DNA of 64,000 nt from Streptomyces lincolnensis (GCF_021173675.1 NZ_JAIHON010000022.1:48491-112490); one strand, 5' to 3'. Counted from the stretch's first letter, positions 35,313 through 46,156 are shown. Numbers and translations are program-made. Notes: generated from the letters alone by a model not told the origin.

Positions 35313-36664
35313 ACGCACGGGGGTCGGGCGGGCTGATGGGTGGGGCGAGGAGTGGGGCGTCGGGTGGGGTGTTCGGCGGGGTGCCGGGTGCGGCGAGGAG
35401 TGAGGCGCTGGGGGCGGTGTTGAGCGGGGCGCCGGGTGGCTGGTGGGGGCGCAAGAGCACGCCGGGGAAGGTGGAGACGTACACGCGGTGGTCGTTCCAC
35501 TTCTTCGCGGTGGCCGAGATCGCCGGGATCGGGCTGGCGGCCTGGGGGCAGGTGGGGGGCGGGCTCGCGGCCTGGCTGCTGCTCCTGGTGTGCGCGCACG
35601 CCGTGGTCTGCGCGGTGACCGCGTCACGGGCGCTGGACTGGACGCGCGGGCGGCGTGAGCAGCCGGTGGCGCTGCTGTGGGGGCTGGGCGCGGTCACGCT
35701 CGCCGTCACCGTCGCGGCGATCGCGATCGCCGAGCGCGGTCCGGACAGCGACGACGTCCAGGGTGCGACGGGGACGGTCTTCGCCGGTGTGCTGGTCTTC
35801 GCGGCCGGCATCGGCGCGCTGGGGGTCCGCCGACGCCGGCGGATCTTCGCCCTCGTGAGCGGTTACGCGGCGGGTGCCGTGGCCGGCGGGTTCCCCCTGG
35901 GCGGCTCCGTTCGCGGCGCGCTGTTCGTCGGAGTGGGGGTCCTGGTCGGTGGCGGATTCCTCGCCTTCACGTCCGTCTTCTCCGTCTGGCTCCTCGACGT
36001 CGTGTACGAACTCGACGCGGGCCGTGAGACCCGCGCCCGGCTCGCCGTCGCCGAGGAACGGCTCCGGTTCGGGCGGGACCTGCACGACGTCATCGGGCGC
36101 AACCTCGCCGTGATCGCGCTGAAGAGCGAGCTGGCCGTCCGGTTGGCGCGGCGCGGGCGCGAGGAGGCCGTGGACCAGATGACCGAGGTGCAGCGGATCG
36201 CGCAGGAGTCCCAGCGCGAGGTGCGCGATGTCGTACGGGGGTACCGGGAGGCCGACCTCGACGTCGAACTCGCCGGTGCGCAGGGCGTGTTGACGGCCGC
36301 CGGGATTCGCTGCGAGGTCACCGGCGAGGCGGCCGGGCTGCCCGCCGAGGTGCAGTCGGCACTCGGGTGGGTGGTCCGGGAGGCGACCACCAACGTGCTG
36401 CGGCACGGGGACGCCGAGCGGTGTGTGGTCGCCGTGCGGGTGGCGGAGGGGCGGGTGGTGTTGACGGTGGAGAACGATGGGGTGAGTGGGGGCGTCGTGG
36501 GTGCTTCGGGGGCCTCGGGCTCTGGCGGTTCCGGTTCGGGGCTCGCGGGGCTGCGGGAGCGGTTGGCCGCGGTGGACGGGGCGCTGGAGGCGGGGCCGGT
36601 CCGTGACGGTGTGTTCCGGTTGGTGGCGAAGGTGCCGTTGGTGGGCGGGGAGGTGATCGCGTGA
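35285..36664 (+). CDS. NarL-type sensor histidine kinase
   Basis: Up to 459 residues. Several hydrophobic segments (HFFAVAEIAGIGLAAWG onward) form the sensor membrane region. The HisKA_3 motif is FGRDLHDVIGRNLAVIALKSEL, with His as phosphoacceptor. The ATPase part has VVREATTNVLRHG and SGLAGLRERL, interrupted by a Gly/Ser insertion. The true start is uncertain: ATG 35336 and TTG 35418 are alternatives, because the first ~45 residues are a Gly-Ala low-complexity run. GTG 36661 of the regulator overlaps its stop. Confidence 0.82.
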   Translation: MVPVGAEALNARGSGGLMGGARSGASGGVFGGVPGAARSEALGAVLSGAPGGWWGRKSTPGKVETYTRWSFHFFAVAEIAGIGLAAWGQVGGGLAAWLLLLVCAHAVVCAVTASRALDWTRGRREQPVALLWGLGAVTLAVTVAAIAIAERGPDSDDVQGATGTVFAGVLVFAAGIGALGVRRRRRIFALVSGYAAGAVAGGFPLGGSVRGALFVGVGVLVGGGFLAFTSVFSVWLLDVVYELDAGRETRARLAVAEERLRFGRDLHDVIGRNLAVIALKSELAVRLARRGREEAVDQMTEVQRIAQESQREVRDVVRGYREADLDVELAGAQGVLTAAGIRCEVTGEAAGLPAEVQSALGWVVREATTNVLRHGDAERCVVAVRVAEGRVVLTVENDGVSGGVVGASGASGSGGSGSGLAGLRERLAAVDGALEAGPVRDGVFRLVAKVPLVGGEVIA

Positions 36665-37269
36665 GTGTGCGGGTGCTGCTTGCCGATGACGAGCATCTGA
36701 TCCGGGGGGCGCTGGCCGCGCTGCTCGCGTTGGAGGACGATCTCGTGATCGTCGCCGAGGCGGCCACGGGGCCGGAGGCGCTGGCCATGGCGCGGGCGCA
36801 CGAGCCCGATGTCGCCGTACTCGATCTCCAGATGCCCGGCGCGGACGGTGTGAAGGTCGCCACATCGCTGCGGGCCACGCTGCCCGGCTGCCGGGTGCTG
36901 ATCGTGACCAGTCACGGGCGGCCCGGTCATCTGAAGCGGGCGCTGGAGGCGGGGGTGCGCGGCTTCGTGCCGAAGACCGTCAGCGCGCAGCGGCTCGCGG
37001 AGATCATCCGCACGATCCACGCCGGAAACCGCTACGTCGACCCCGAGTTGGCCGCCGACGCGATCTCCGCCGGTGACTCACCGCTGACCGCCCGCGAGGC
37101 CGAGGTCCTGGAGCTCGCGGCCGACGGAGCGCCCGTCGCGGAGATCGCCGAGCGGGCCGCGCTGTCCCAGGGGACCGTGCGGAACTACCTGTCGTCGGTC
37201 GTGTCGAAGCTCGGGGCGGAGAACCGTCACGCGGCTGTGCGTCTCGCCCGCGAGCGAGGTTGGGTATAG
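36661..37269 (+). CDS. LuxR-family response regulator
   Basis: A 202-residue NarL/LuxR regulator. The receiver shows LLADDEHL, the phosphoacceptor Asp in VAVLDLQMPGADG and LIVTSHG. The C-terminal HTH is PLTAREAEVLELAADG with VRNYLSSVVSKLG. GTG start, overlapping the kinase stop as GTGA. Together with the kinase it probably controls the adjacent ABC exporter operon, as is common in Streptomyces. Confidence 0.92.
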   Translation: MSVRVLLADDEHLIRGALAALLALEDDLVIVAEAATGPEALAMARAHEPDVAVLDLQMPGADGVKVATSLRATLPGCRVLIVTSHGRPGHLKRALEAGVRGFVPKTVSAQRLAEIIRTIHAGNRYVDPELAADAISAGDSPLTAREAEVLELAADGAPVAEIAERAALSQGTVRNYLSSVVSKLGAENRHAAVRLARERGWV

Positions 37270-37292
37270 TTGCTCTCGCGCCACGGCGCACT

Positions 37293-37365
37293 GCGGACGT
37301 AGCTCAGTTGGTAGAGCGCAACCTTGCCAAGGTTGAGGTCGCGAGTTCGAACCTCGTCGTCCGCT
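37293..37365 (+). tRNA. tRNA-Gly (anticodon GCC), copy 2
   Basis: 73-nt cloverleaf as for the copy at 33357, with GTTCGAACC in the T arm. Its 5' end lies 23 bases past the response regulator stop. Confidence 0.95.
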
Positions 37366-37374
37366 CTCTTCAGC

Positions 37375-37406
37375 AAGAAGCCCCCCGGTTCTCCGGGGGG
37401 CTTCTT
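37375..37406. terminator. Bidirectional terminator between tRNA-Gly and purC
   Basis: A perfect 14-bp stem (37375-37388 with 37393-37406, AAGAAGCCCCCCGG) with a TTCT loop and A-rich/T-rich flanks on both sides. It serves tRNA-Gly on plus and purC on minus. Confidence 0.85.
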
Positions 37407-37412
37407 CGTGTT

Positions 37413-38312
37413 CTACGACCAGCTCGTGCCCGTCAGCCGCTCGTACGCCTCGACGTACTTGGCGCGGGTCGCGTCCACGGCTTGCTGCGGCAGCGGCGGC
37501 GGGGGCTGCTCGCTCTTGCGGTCCCAGCCGGACTCCGCCGAGGTCAGCCAGTCGCGGACGAACTGCTTGTCGTACGACGGCTGCGCGCGGCCCGGCTCCC
37601 ACTGGTCGGCCGGCCAGAAGCGGGAGGAGTCCGGGGTGAGGACCTCGTCCGCGATGACGAGGGTCTCGCCCTCGAAGCCGAACTCGAACTTGGTGTCCGC
37701 GAGGATGATCCCTCGGTCCCGGGCGATGTCCCGGCCGCGGCTGTAGACGGCGAGGGTGGCCTGACGCAGCTGGGCGGCGGTGTCCGCGCCGACCTGGCGG
37801 GCCACTTCCTCGTAGGAGACGTTCTCGTCGTGCTCGCCGACCGCGGCCTTGGTGGCCGGGGTGAAGATCGGGGCGGGCAACTCCGAGCCGTCGACGAGGC
37901 CTTCGGGCAGGGCGAGGCCGCAGACCGTGCGGGACTCGTCGTACTCGACCAGGCCGGAACCGGTGAGGTAGCCGCGGGCCACGGCCTCCACCGGGACCAT
38001 CTGGAGCGACTTGCAGACCATGGTGCGGCCCGCCCACTCGGCGGGGGCGCCGGCCGGCACCTCGGTGCTCAGGACGTGGTTGGGGATCAGATCGGCGATC
38101 TGGTCGAACCACCACAGGGAGAGCTGGGTGAGAATCCGGCCCTTGTCGGGGATCTCGGTCGGCAGCACCCAGTCGTAAGCGGAAATGCGGTCGCTGGCGA
38201 CCATCACGAGGTCGCCCGCCTCGTTCTGGTACAGCTCGCGCACCTTGCCGGTGTGGAGATGCACCAGGCCCGGAACCTGAATCGGCTCGGGCTTTTCTAC
38301 GAATCCGGACAC
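37413..38312 (-). CDS. purC: SAICAR synthetase PurC
   Basis: A 299-residue enzyme joining CAIR and aspartate in purine synthesis. GKVRELYQ and SDRISAYDWVLPTEIPDKG form the ATP region; VEAVARGYLTGSG and ADTKFEFGF are conserved. The GTG start at 38312 follows a strong GGGGAGG site. Monocistronic, ending at the shared terminator. Confidence 0.95.
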   Translation of the reverse strand: MSGFVEKPEPIQVPGLVHLHTGKVRELYQNEAGDLVMVASDRISAYDWVLPTEIPDKGRILTQLSLWWFDQIADLIPNHVLSTEVPAGAPAEWAGRTMVCKSLQMVPVEAVARGYLTGSGLVEYDESRTVCGLALPEGLVDGSELPAPIFTPATKAAVGEHDENVSYEEVARQVGADTAAQLRQATLAVYSRGRDIARDRGIILADTKFEFGFEGETLVIADEVLTPDSSRFWPADQWEPGRAQPSYDKQFVRDWLTSAESGWDRKSEQPPPPLPQQAVDATRAKYVEAYERLTGTSWS

Positions 38313-38394
38313 GGTTCCTCCCCGTGGCTCTGTCCAATGGCTCGATTGTCCCGTACGGGCCGCTGACCTTGGACTTGGGGTGCGCTGGGTGAGC

Positions 38395-39885
38395 TCAGTC
38401 ACGCTTGCAGATGCGGTCCAGGAGGTTGGCGGTGGCGCGCTGGACGCGTGCGTCGACGTGGCCCGGGCGGTCCAGTGCCGGGGACCAGGCGAAGGTCCCG
38501 GACGCGAAGACCAGGGCTCCGGAGGGGGCGCGGTAGAGGGACGTCTCCTGGTGGCGGAGGGCGCCCTCGGTGTCGGTGTACGGGGAGTGGGCGAGCAGGA
38601 TGCGCTCGTCGTGCTCGGGCAGCGGGGTGCGCGGGAAGTAGCGGTCGGCCTCACCCGCGACCAGGCCCTCGATCTCGTCGCCCTCGTGCGCGCCGGTCGC
38701 CTCCCAGAGCCAGTGCTCCGCGTTGCGGACCACTAAGGGGTGGGGGTCGGGGACGCGGCCCGCGTACTGGATGCCGATCAGCTGCTGCTCGGGGCGGTCG
38801 ATCTCGCGCCAGAGGACGGGCTTGCCCGGGCCCCTGCGCTTCCGGCAGGTCAGCAGGCGGTCGGGGACGCCGGAGGGGGCGGGGCCCAACTCGACCTGCC
38901 AGTACATGGTGTTGGCCGAGAGGAAGACCAGGGAGGTGCCCTGGTCGCGGGCGCGCTCCACGGTGCCGCGCATGGTGGCCGACCAGTACTCGTCGTGGCC
39001 CGGGAAGACCAGGCCGCGGTACCGGGTGGGGTCGATGTGGCCCGCGTGCAGGTCGCGGGCGTCGGCGTAGGCGAGGTCGTAGCCGTAGCGCTCGGCGAAG
39101 CGGATGAAGTCGTAGGCGTGGCCCACATGGAGGGGCAGGCCCGCGCCCGCGTACGGGCGGTCGAAGGAGACCGTGGTCGCGGCGTCGGACTCGCCGAGGA
39201 GGCGGCCGTCCTCGTCCCAGGCGTGGTAGAGGCTGGCGCCGGTGCGGCCGTCCTCCGGGTAGAGGTTGTAGGCCTGCCAGGTGATGTCGGGCAGGAGCAG
39301 GAGCAGGTCCGCGGGGTGGTCGTCGCGGACGGTGAACGGGATGTGCGAGCGGTAGCCGTCGGCCGTGGTGAGGACGGCGACATACGCGCCGATGCTCCAG
39401 TACGACGGGATCTGGAGCCGCCAGGACAGCCACCAGTGGTGGCAGGAGACCGTACGGTCGGCGGTGAGCGGCGAGGGCTGCACGATGCCGGACAGACGGG
39501 GGCTGGTGGTGATCTTCGCGGCGCCGTCACCGCCGTAGTGGCCGATGCGGTAGATGTCGACGCCGAACTCCTGGGGCGGGTCGACGGTGACGTGGAAGTC
39601 GATCGCCTCGCCCGGGGCGGCCGCGCCGGTGGAGGCGAAGCCCTTGATCTGGCGGTGCACGTCGTCGGCGGAGCGGGGGCCTCCGGCGGCCGGGCGGGGG
39701 GACGGGACGCGGGAGGTGTCGGTGGGGGGATGTGCCTGACCGTCCATGTACCAGGGGACGACCTGGCCGTCGTCGAAGTACGTGACGTTGCCGCGGAGCC
39801 AGGGGACGGGGCCCTGGCCGAAGGGGTCCGTCACGGCGTGCGCGAGCGCTCCCGACTCCCAGCGGTGGATCTGCTCCGACCCCAT
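38395..39885 (-). CDS. N,N-dimethylformamidase beta-subunit family protein
   Basis: A 496-residue protein matching the large-subunit fold of N,N-dimethylformamidase as I remember it, seen widely in actinomycetes. Visible are an N-terminal beta-rich domain with GEAIDFHVTV and a core with YEDGRTGASLYHAW-like sequence, SFDRPYAG, RFAERYGYDLAYADARDL, FPGHDEYWS and LVFLSANTMYWQVEL. No signal peptide. The start ATG 39885 has GGGAGGG just upstream. The substrate is unlikely to be dimethylformamide itself; many family members are uncharacterised amidase-like proteins. Confidence 0.75.
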   Translation of the reverse strand: MGSEQIHRWESGALAHAVTDPFGQGPVPWLRGNVTYFDDGQVVPWYMDGQAHPPTDTSRVPSPRPAAGGPRSADDVHRQIKGFASTGAAAPGEAIDFHVTVDPPQEFGVDIYRIGHYGGDGAAKITTSPRLSGIVQPSPLTADRTVSCHHWWLSWRLQIPSYWSIGAYVAVLTTADGYRSHIPFTVRDDHPADLLLLLPDITWQAYNLYPEDGRTGASLYHAWDEDGRLLGESDAATTVSFDRPYAGAGLPLHVGHAYDFIRFAERYGYDLAYADARDLHAGHIDPTRYRGLVFPGHDEYWSATMRGTVERARDQGTSLVFLSANTMYWQVELGPAPSGVPDRLLTCRKRRGPGKPVLWREIDRPEQQLIGIQYAGRVPDPHPLVVRNAEHWLWEATGAHEGDEIEGLVAGEADRYFPRTPLPEHDERILLAHSPYTDTEGALRHQETSLYRAPSGALVFASGTFAWSPALDRPGHVDARVQRATANLLDRICKRD

Positions 39886-40140
39886 GGTGGCTGCCCTCCC
39901 TCGTGCCCCCGTGTGTGCGGTGTGCGTGGCGCTGTCTGAAGGCTTGTGGCTTGTGTGCTTGTCGTATGTCGTAAGCCCTTGCCATGTGCGCGATCGGTCC
40001 CAGCACATCACATTACGCACTCACGCTGTCACTATTCGTTGCGAATTGGCCGAAAGTGGAAGCAGGGGTTCCGGTCCCGGAGGGGCGGACTGGAGGCGCG
40101 AACTGGTGTGGCGGGCTGGTGGGGCGGTGTCGTGGATCCG

Positions 40141-42021
40141 TCAGACGAGCCGTACCGGCTTCTCCGGGCGTATGCCGGACGCGATCAGCCAGGCTCTCAG
40201 GGGGCCCGGGTCGCCGTCCTCGACGAGGCTGAGGACGCGGGGGGCCAGGTCGGCCGCCCGTTCGCCGTTGACGAGGAGGGAGGGGCCGTCCAGCCAGTCG
40301 AGGCCCGGGGCCGCGCCGGCGGTGTCGATCGCGGCGCAGCACACCATCGCGGTGACGTGGTCGGCGAGCAGTTCGCGGCCGGTGCGGGGCGGTTGCAGCG
40401 GGAAGAGCGGGAGCATGCCGTCGTCCCACAGGGCGGTGTCGGGGCTGCCCTGTCCCGGGGCGGGCGGGGCGGAGGCGGGGGTGCTGCCCTGCGGGGTGGC
40501 CGCGGCGTCCTCGCGGGCGATCTCGGCGGTGAGGCGGGCGGCGAGGGCGGTGGAGCGCTCGGTGCCGGGGGCTTCCTCCGGGGGGTCCTCTCCCGGGTGG
40601 TCTTCGCCTTCGAGGGGGCGGGTGCCGTCGGAGGGGTGGTCGGTGGGGGGCTGCTCGCCGTCGTACGGCCGGGGTTGTTCGGGGTCGTACGGCCGGGGCT
40701 CGGTCTGTCGGAGGCCGGGGCGCGGGTCGGGGTCGGTGAGGTGGTCGATGACCCGGGAGAGGGTGGGGCCGTCCGGGTCCGGGGACGCGGGGTCGGGGGA
40801 ACGGCGGACGCCGAGGGTGTCGAGGACCCGGTGGAGGCGGGCCGCGTCGGTGCGCCACTTGCGGTCCACGACCTCGTCCGGATACTCCTGCCAGCCCACC
40901 GGGGACCAGTCCGGTCCGGTCTCGGCCGGGCCGCCGTGGAAGAGGCGGGCGGCGAGCAGCGAGGCCGCCTCGTCCACCGCGCCGGGCTCTTCGAGCAGGT
41001 CGCAGGCGGGGCGCTCGCCGAGTCGGGAGGCGAAGCCCTCGGCCAGGCGGTCCCGGCGGGACAGCTCGGTCAGGGCGGCGACGACGCCCGCGTCCAGCCG
41101 GGAGGGCCAGCGGCCCATGCGCCAGGCGGGCAGCGCGACCTTGGTCAGCAGGCGGTCCCAGCCGGCGTAGGCCAGGCCCACCTGTTCCTGGGCGACGATC
41201 CGCAGGCCGTAGTCCACAGCCTGTGCACGCTCGGCGGCCGCGGCGGCGACCCCGCGCTCCATCTCGGCGGCATGGCCCCGGCAGCTGCGCAGCAGCAGAC
41301 GGGCGACCCAGCCGACGCCCGCGAGCACCGTGCGGAAGACCGGGTTCCGGCCGGGGGCCGAGGCCACGGCCACCGCCGCGTCCAGGCCCCGGACGAAGCG
41401 GCGGGCCGCGGCTATGTCGGGTTGCGCCGAGGGTCCCGTACCGGCGACGACCGGGGCGAGGACCGCGCGCAGTTCGCCGACGCGCATCCACCACAGGAAC
41501 GGGGAGCCGATGACGAGCACGGGGGCGGTGTCGGTACGGGCCGCCGCACGGCGGTGCGGGGGCCGGGCGCCCGCTATCTCGTCCCGGTCCTCCGCGCGGG
41601 GCGGGCCGTGGGACGGGTGGGTGCGGTCCTCCAGCCAGCTGTCGCAGTCCGGGGTGAGCGCTATCGCGGACGGGGCCGGCACGTCGAGGCGGTCGGCGAG
41701 GTCGCGCACCATCCGGTACAGGTCCGGGGCCGACTCCTCGGCGATCGCCACCGTCGGGCTGACGGCCGGGCGGGCGCGGGAGACGACCAGCGCGATGCCG
41801 CCGGCGGCGAGCAGGACCAGTACGGCGAGCGCGGACACGGCCCAGCGGGAGGCGTCCCAGCCCGGGCCCACGAGATGGCCGGTGGAGCCGCCCGCCAGCA
41901 GCACCACGGCGACGGCCGCGGGCAGCAGCGCCACCGCCAGCGCACGGCTGCGGATGCGCAGCACGGCGAGGGCTCGGTGCCGCGCGGCCTGCGCGCCCGC
42001 TTCCACACCCATACCGGTCAC
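40141..42021 (-). CDS. Two-helix membrane protein with a degenerate M48-like region
   Basis: About 626 residues. Two hydrophobic helices (ALAVALLPAAVAVVLLAGG and AVSALAVLVLLAAGGIALVV) start the protein. Then LYRMVRDLADRLDVPAPSAIAL and GSPFLWWMRVGELRAVLAPVVAG align by eye with M48 peptidases, but the HExxH expected at LRAVLAHE is replaced by APVVAG, so zinc catalysis is unlikely. A long disordered acidic-Pro segment and a C-terminal helical domain follow. The start is uncertain: GTG 42021 or ATG 42012. Confidence 0.6.
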   Translation of the reverse strand: MTGMGVEAGAQAARHRALAVLRIRSRALAVALLPAAVAVVLLAGGSTGHLVGPGWDASRWAVSALAVLVLLAAGGIALVVSRARPAVSPTVAIAEESAPDLYRMVRDLADRLDVPAPSAIALTPDCDSWLEDRTHPSHGPPRAEDRDEIAGARPPHRRAAARTDTAPVLVIGSPFLWWMRVGELRAVLAPVVAGTGPSAQPDIAAARRFVRGLDAAVAVASAPGRNPVFRTVLAGVGWVARLLLRSCRGHAAEMERGVAAAAAERAQAVDYGLRIVAQEQVGLAYAGWDRLLTKVALPAWRMGRWPSRLDAGVVAALTELSRRDRLAEGFASRLGERPACDLLEEPGAVDEAASLLAARLFHGGPAETGPDWSPVGWQEYPDEVVDRKWRTDAARLHRVLDTLGVRRSPDPASPDPDGPTLSRVIDHLTDPDPRPGLRQTEPRPYDPEQPRPYDGEQPPTDHPSDGTRPLEGEDHPGEDPPEEAPGTERSTALAARLTAEIAREDAAATPQGSTPASAPPAPGQGSPDTALWDDGMLPLFPLQPPRTGRELLADHVTAMVCCAAIDTAGAAPGLDWLDGPSLLVNGERAADLAPRVLSLVEDGDPGPLRAWLIASGIRPEKPVRLV

Positions 42022-42244
42022 GGCCTGGTCCCGCCCCCTCCCTGCTGTCCCGACGGCCTGGCACTTCTGGCGTTGCTCACTCCCCCACTGTGGCACCGAC
42101 CACTGACATCGCAATGCCGGTGGGCCAAGTGCCGGACCGCTTGCGCCGCACCCTAGTTGGGGCCCGGGCCCCCGTCAGCCGTATAGACCACCGGTCACTC
42201 GATGGAATGGCTCTGGGGAGAGGTGGATGACGTAAAGCAAGGAT

Positions 42245-42278
42245 CAGGCCCCGGATCCTGAGACGGATCCGGGGCCTG
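42245..42278 (-). terminator. Terminator of purD
   Basis: A perfect 14-bp stem (42245-42258 with 42265-42278, CAGGCCCCGGATCC), 57 bases past the purD stop. Confidence 0.75.
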
Positions 42279-42334
42279 TCGGGTTGTTCGGGACCGGGAG
42301 AAACAGCCCGGTTCGCTCCTGCGGCCGGGGCGCC

Positions 42335-43588
<1,254 letters not shown>

Positions 43589-43623
43589 GGGGTCAGCGTA
43601 ACGGGGTTTGTCGGAGTGGGCGT

Positions 43624-43699
43624 CCCTGGGGGCTGCCGCCCCCAGACCCCCGCTGTCGGCCCTGAAGGGGCCTCGTCCTCAAACGCCGGACGGGCTGGG
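43624..43699. repeat. Dispersed intergenic Streptomyces repeat
   Basis: The segment has a GGGGGCTG...CCCCCAG stem followed by a CTCGTCCTCAAACGCCGGAC block and GGGCTGG. I recognise this pattern as one that recurs in intergenic regions of many Streptomyces genomes. It sits between dnaX and purD. Confidence 0.6.
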
Positions 43700-43716
43700 A
43701 TTGCCCGGACCGGTGC

Positions 43717-43736
43717 TGAGAGGCGCCGGCCTCTCA
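43717..43736 (-). terminator. Possible terminator of dnaX
   Basis: A perfect 8-bp stem (TGAGAGGC with GCCTCTCA, loop GCCG), 19 bases past the dnaX stop. No T tract. Confidence 0.5.
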
Positions 43737-43754
43737 AGGGGAAGGCGCCGGTCC

Positions 43755-46103
43755 CTACTCGTTCGTGAACTCCTCCACCACCGTCGCTCCCAGTTCTCTC
43801 ACGATGAGGTCGTGGCCGGAGAGGGCGGACTCGTCGAGGTCGGGGTCGTCGTCCTCGGGGATGTCGTCCTCGATGGAGACCGGCGGTGGGGGCTCGGGGG
43901 CGGGGGGCTGGGGGGTCGGGGCCGAGGTGGAAGGCGTGCTGGGGGGTGGGGGGGTGGGCCGGGCGGGCGAGGAGTGCTGGGGGGTGGGTGAGGAGGCGGG
44001 GCCGATGTTCGTGGGGGTGTAGCCGCCGCCTCCGGCGCTGGGAGCGGCGTTGCCGCCACCGCCGTAGCCGACGCCGCCTCCGCCGTAGCCGCCGGTCGGG
44101 GCGGGGGACGAACCGCCCGAGGGGTCGAGGACCGCCTCGATCTTCCACTGGACGTTGAACTGTTCGGCGAGCGCCTGCTTCAGGACCTCCTCGCTGCCGC
44201 TGCTCGCGAAGTTGTCGCGGGCGCCGGCGTTGACGAAGCCGAGTTGGAGGGTGGTGCCGTCGAAGCCGGCCACCTGGGCGTTCTGGCTGAGGAGGATCCA
44301 GGTGAAGCGGCGGCGGTTCTTGACCGCTTCCAGGATGTTCGGCCAGAGCATGCGGGGGTCGACGCCGCCGGCCGGGGGCGCGTAGGCGGACGCGGCCGGG
44401 GCCGACGCCGGGTTCGACCGGGGTGCTTGGGATGCCGGGGCCGCTGGCTGGGGGGTGGGTGCGGCCTGGGTCGGTGGGGTCGCGGGTCGGCCGCTGCCCG
44501 CGGTGGCGGCGGTGGGCCAGCCGCCCGGGCGCCGAGCACCGCCCGCGGGGGCCGCCGTGGGCCAAGCGCCGGGGGTGGGGGCGGCCGGGGCGACGGGCTG
44601 CTGGGTCGTCGGCTGTGACTGGGGTTGCTGTCGCGGCTGCTGCTCGGTGTGGTCGGGCAGGCCGGCGCTGGGCTGACCCTCGGTCGGTCCGCCGGGTGAA
44701 CCGTGGTTCGCGGGGACGTGCTGGTCGGCGGCTCCCTGTCCGGGCGCACCCTCTCCGGGTCCGCCGGACGCGCGTACCGCGGCGCGGGCCGCGGCGGGGC
44801 CGCCGCCGGGCGGGACCGGGGGCTGAGCCGGAGCGTGGGCCTGTGCCTGGGGTGGCGGCGGGGGCGTCATGGTGGCGTGGCCGCCGTGGGCCTCGAGGCC
44901 CGGTACATACCCCATGGCGGGGGCGCCCGCGCCGGCGGAGAAGTTCACGCCGCGTTCGATGCGGTCGAGGCGGGCCATGACGGAGCGCTCGTCGCCGTAG
45001 GCGGCGGGGAGCAGCACGCGCGCGCAGATGAGTTCGAGCTGGAGGCGGGGTGAGTTGGCGCCGCGCATCTCGGTGAGGCCCTGGTTGACGAGGTCGGCGG
45101 CGCGGCTGAGCTCGGCGGCGCCGAAGGTGCCGGCCTGGGCCTGCATGCGCTCGATGACGTCGGCCGGGGCGTCGATGAGCCCCTTGTCGGCCGCGTCGGG
45201 CACGGCGGCGAGGATCACCAGGTCGCGCAGCCGCTCCAGCAGGTCGACGACGAAGCGGCGGGGGTCGTTGCCCCCCTCGATGACGCGGTCGACGACCTCG
45301 AAGGCGGCGGCGCCGTCACCGGTGGCGAACGCCTCGACGACGGAGTCGAGGAGCGAGCCGTCGGTGTAGCCGAGGAGGGAGGTGGCCATGGCGTAGGTCA
45401 CGCCGTCCTCCTTGGCCGCCGCGAGCAGCTGGTCCATGACGGACATCGAGTCACGCACGGATCCCTGGCCGGCGCGCACGACGAGGGGCAGGACGCCGTC
45501 CTCGACGGGGATGTTCTCCTTGCCGCACACCTCGCCGAGGTACTCGCGCAGGGTGCCGGGCGGCACGAGCCGGAAGGGGTAGTGGTGGGTCCGGGAGCGG
45601 ATCGTCCCGATGACCTTCTCGGGCTCGGTGGTGGCGAAGATGAACTTCAGATGCTCCGGGGGCTCCTCGACGACCTTGAGCAGCGCGTTGAAACCGGCCG
45701 ACGTGACCATGTGGGCCTCGTCGATGATGTAGATCTTGTACCGGCTGCTCGCGGGCCCGAAGAAGGCCTTCTCGCGCAGCTCACGGGCGTCGTCCACACC
45801 ACCATGGGATGCCGCGTCGATCTCGATGACGTCGATGGAACCGGGGCCGTTGCGCGCCAGGTCACGGCAGGACTGGCACTCGCCGCACGGGGTCGGTGTG
45901 GGCCCCTGCTCGCAGTTCAGACAGCGGGCCAGGATGCGGGCGCTGGTCGTCTTGCCACAGCCGCGCGGACCACTGAACAGGTACGCGTGATTGACCCGGT
46001 TGTTCCGCAGCGCCTGTTGCAACGGGTCGGTGACATGCTCCTGCCCGATGACCTCGGCGAACGACTCCGGGCGATAACGGCGGTACAGCGCGAGAGACGA
46101 CAC
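43755..46103 (-). CDS. dnaX: DNA polymerase III subunit gamma/tau
   Basis: A 782-residue clamp-loader ATPase. The AAA+ domain has GPRGCGKTTSA (Walker A), a four-Cys zinc module from CLNCEQGP to CGECQSC, IIDEAHMV, and FATTEPEKV. After about residue 380 comes a long Pro/Gly/Gln-rich linker, then a conserved C-terminal domain (NILEAVKNRRRFTWILL) and a Gly-Tyr-rich acidic tail. The start is GTG 46103 (VSSLALYRRYRPE); upstream frame residues are not conserved. The SRP RNA gene lies just upstream, a common arrangement in actinomycetes. Confidence 0.95.
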   Translation of the reverse strand: MSSLALYRRYRPESFAEVIGQEHVTDPLQQALRNNRVNHAYLFSGPRGCGKTTSARILARCLNCEQGPTPTPCGECQSCRDLARNGPGSIDVIEIDAASHGGVDDARELREKAFFGPASSRYKIYIIDEAHMVTSAGFNALLKVVEEPPEHLKFIFATTEPEKVIGTIRSRTHHYPFRLVPPGTLREYLGEVCGKENIPVEDGVLPLVVRAGQGSVRDSMSVMDQLLAAAKEDGVTYAMATSLLGYTDGSLLDSVVEAFATGDGAAAFEVVDRVIEGGNDPRRFVVDLLERLRDLVILAAVPDAADKGLIDAPADVIERMQAQAGTFGAAELSRAADLVNQGLTEMRGANSPRLQLELICARVLLPAAYGDERSVMARLDRIERGVNFSAGAGAPAMGYVPGLEAHGGHATMTPPPPPQAQAHAPAQPPVPPGGGPAAARAAVRASGGPGEGAPGQGAADQHVPANHGSPGGPTEGQPSAGLPDHTEQQPRQQPQSQPTTQQPVAPAAPTPGAWPTAAPAGGARRPGGWPTAATAGSGRPATPPTQAAPTPQPAAPASQAPRSNPASAPAASAYAPPAGGVDPRMLWPNILEAVKNRRRFTWILLSQNAQVAGFDGTTLQLGFVNAGARDNFASSGSEEVLKQALAEQFNVQWKIEAVLDPSGGSSPAPTGGYGGGGVGYGGGGNAAPSAGGGGYTPTNIGPASSPTPQHSSPARPTPPPPSTPSTSAPTPQPPAPEPPPPVSIEDDIPEDDDPDLDESALSGHDLIVRELGATVVEEFTNE

Positions 46104-46156
46104 GTCTACGAGGTTATAGGCGCCCACTGACAACCCGACCCCCGCAGGGAACGCGA

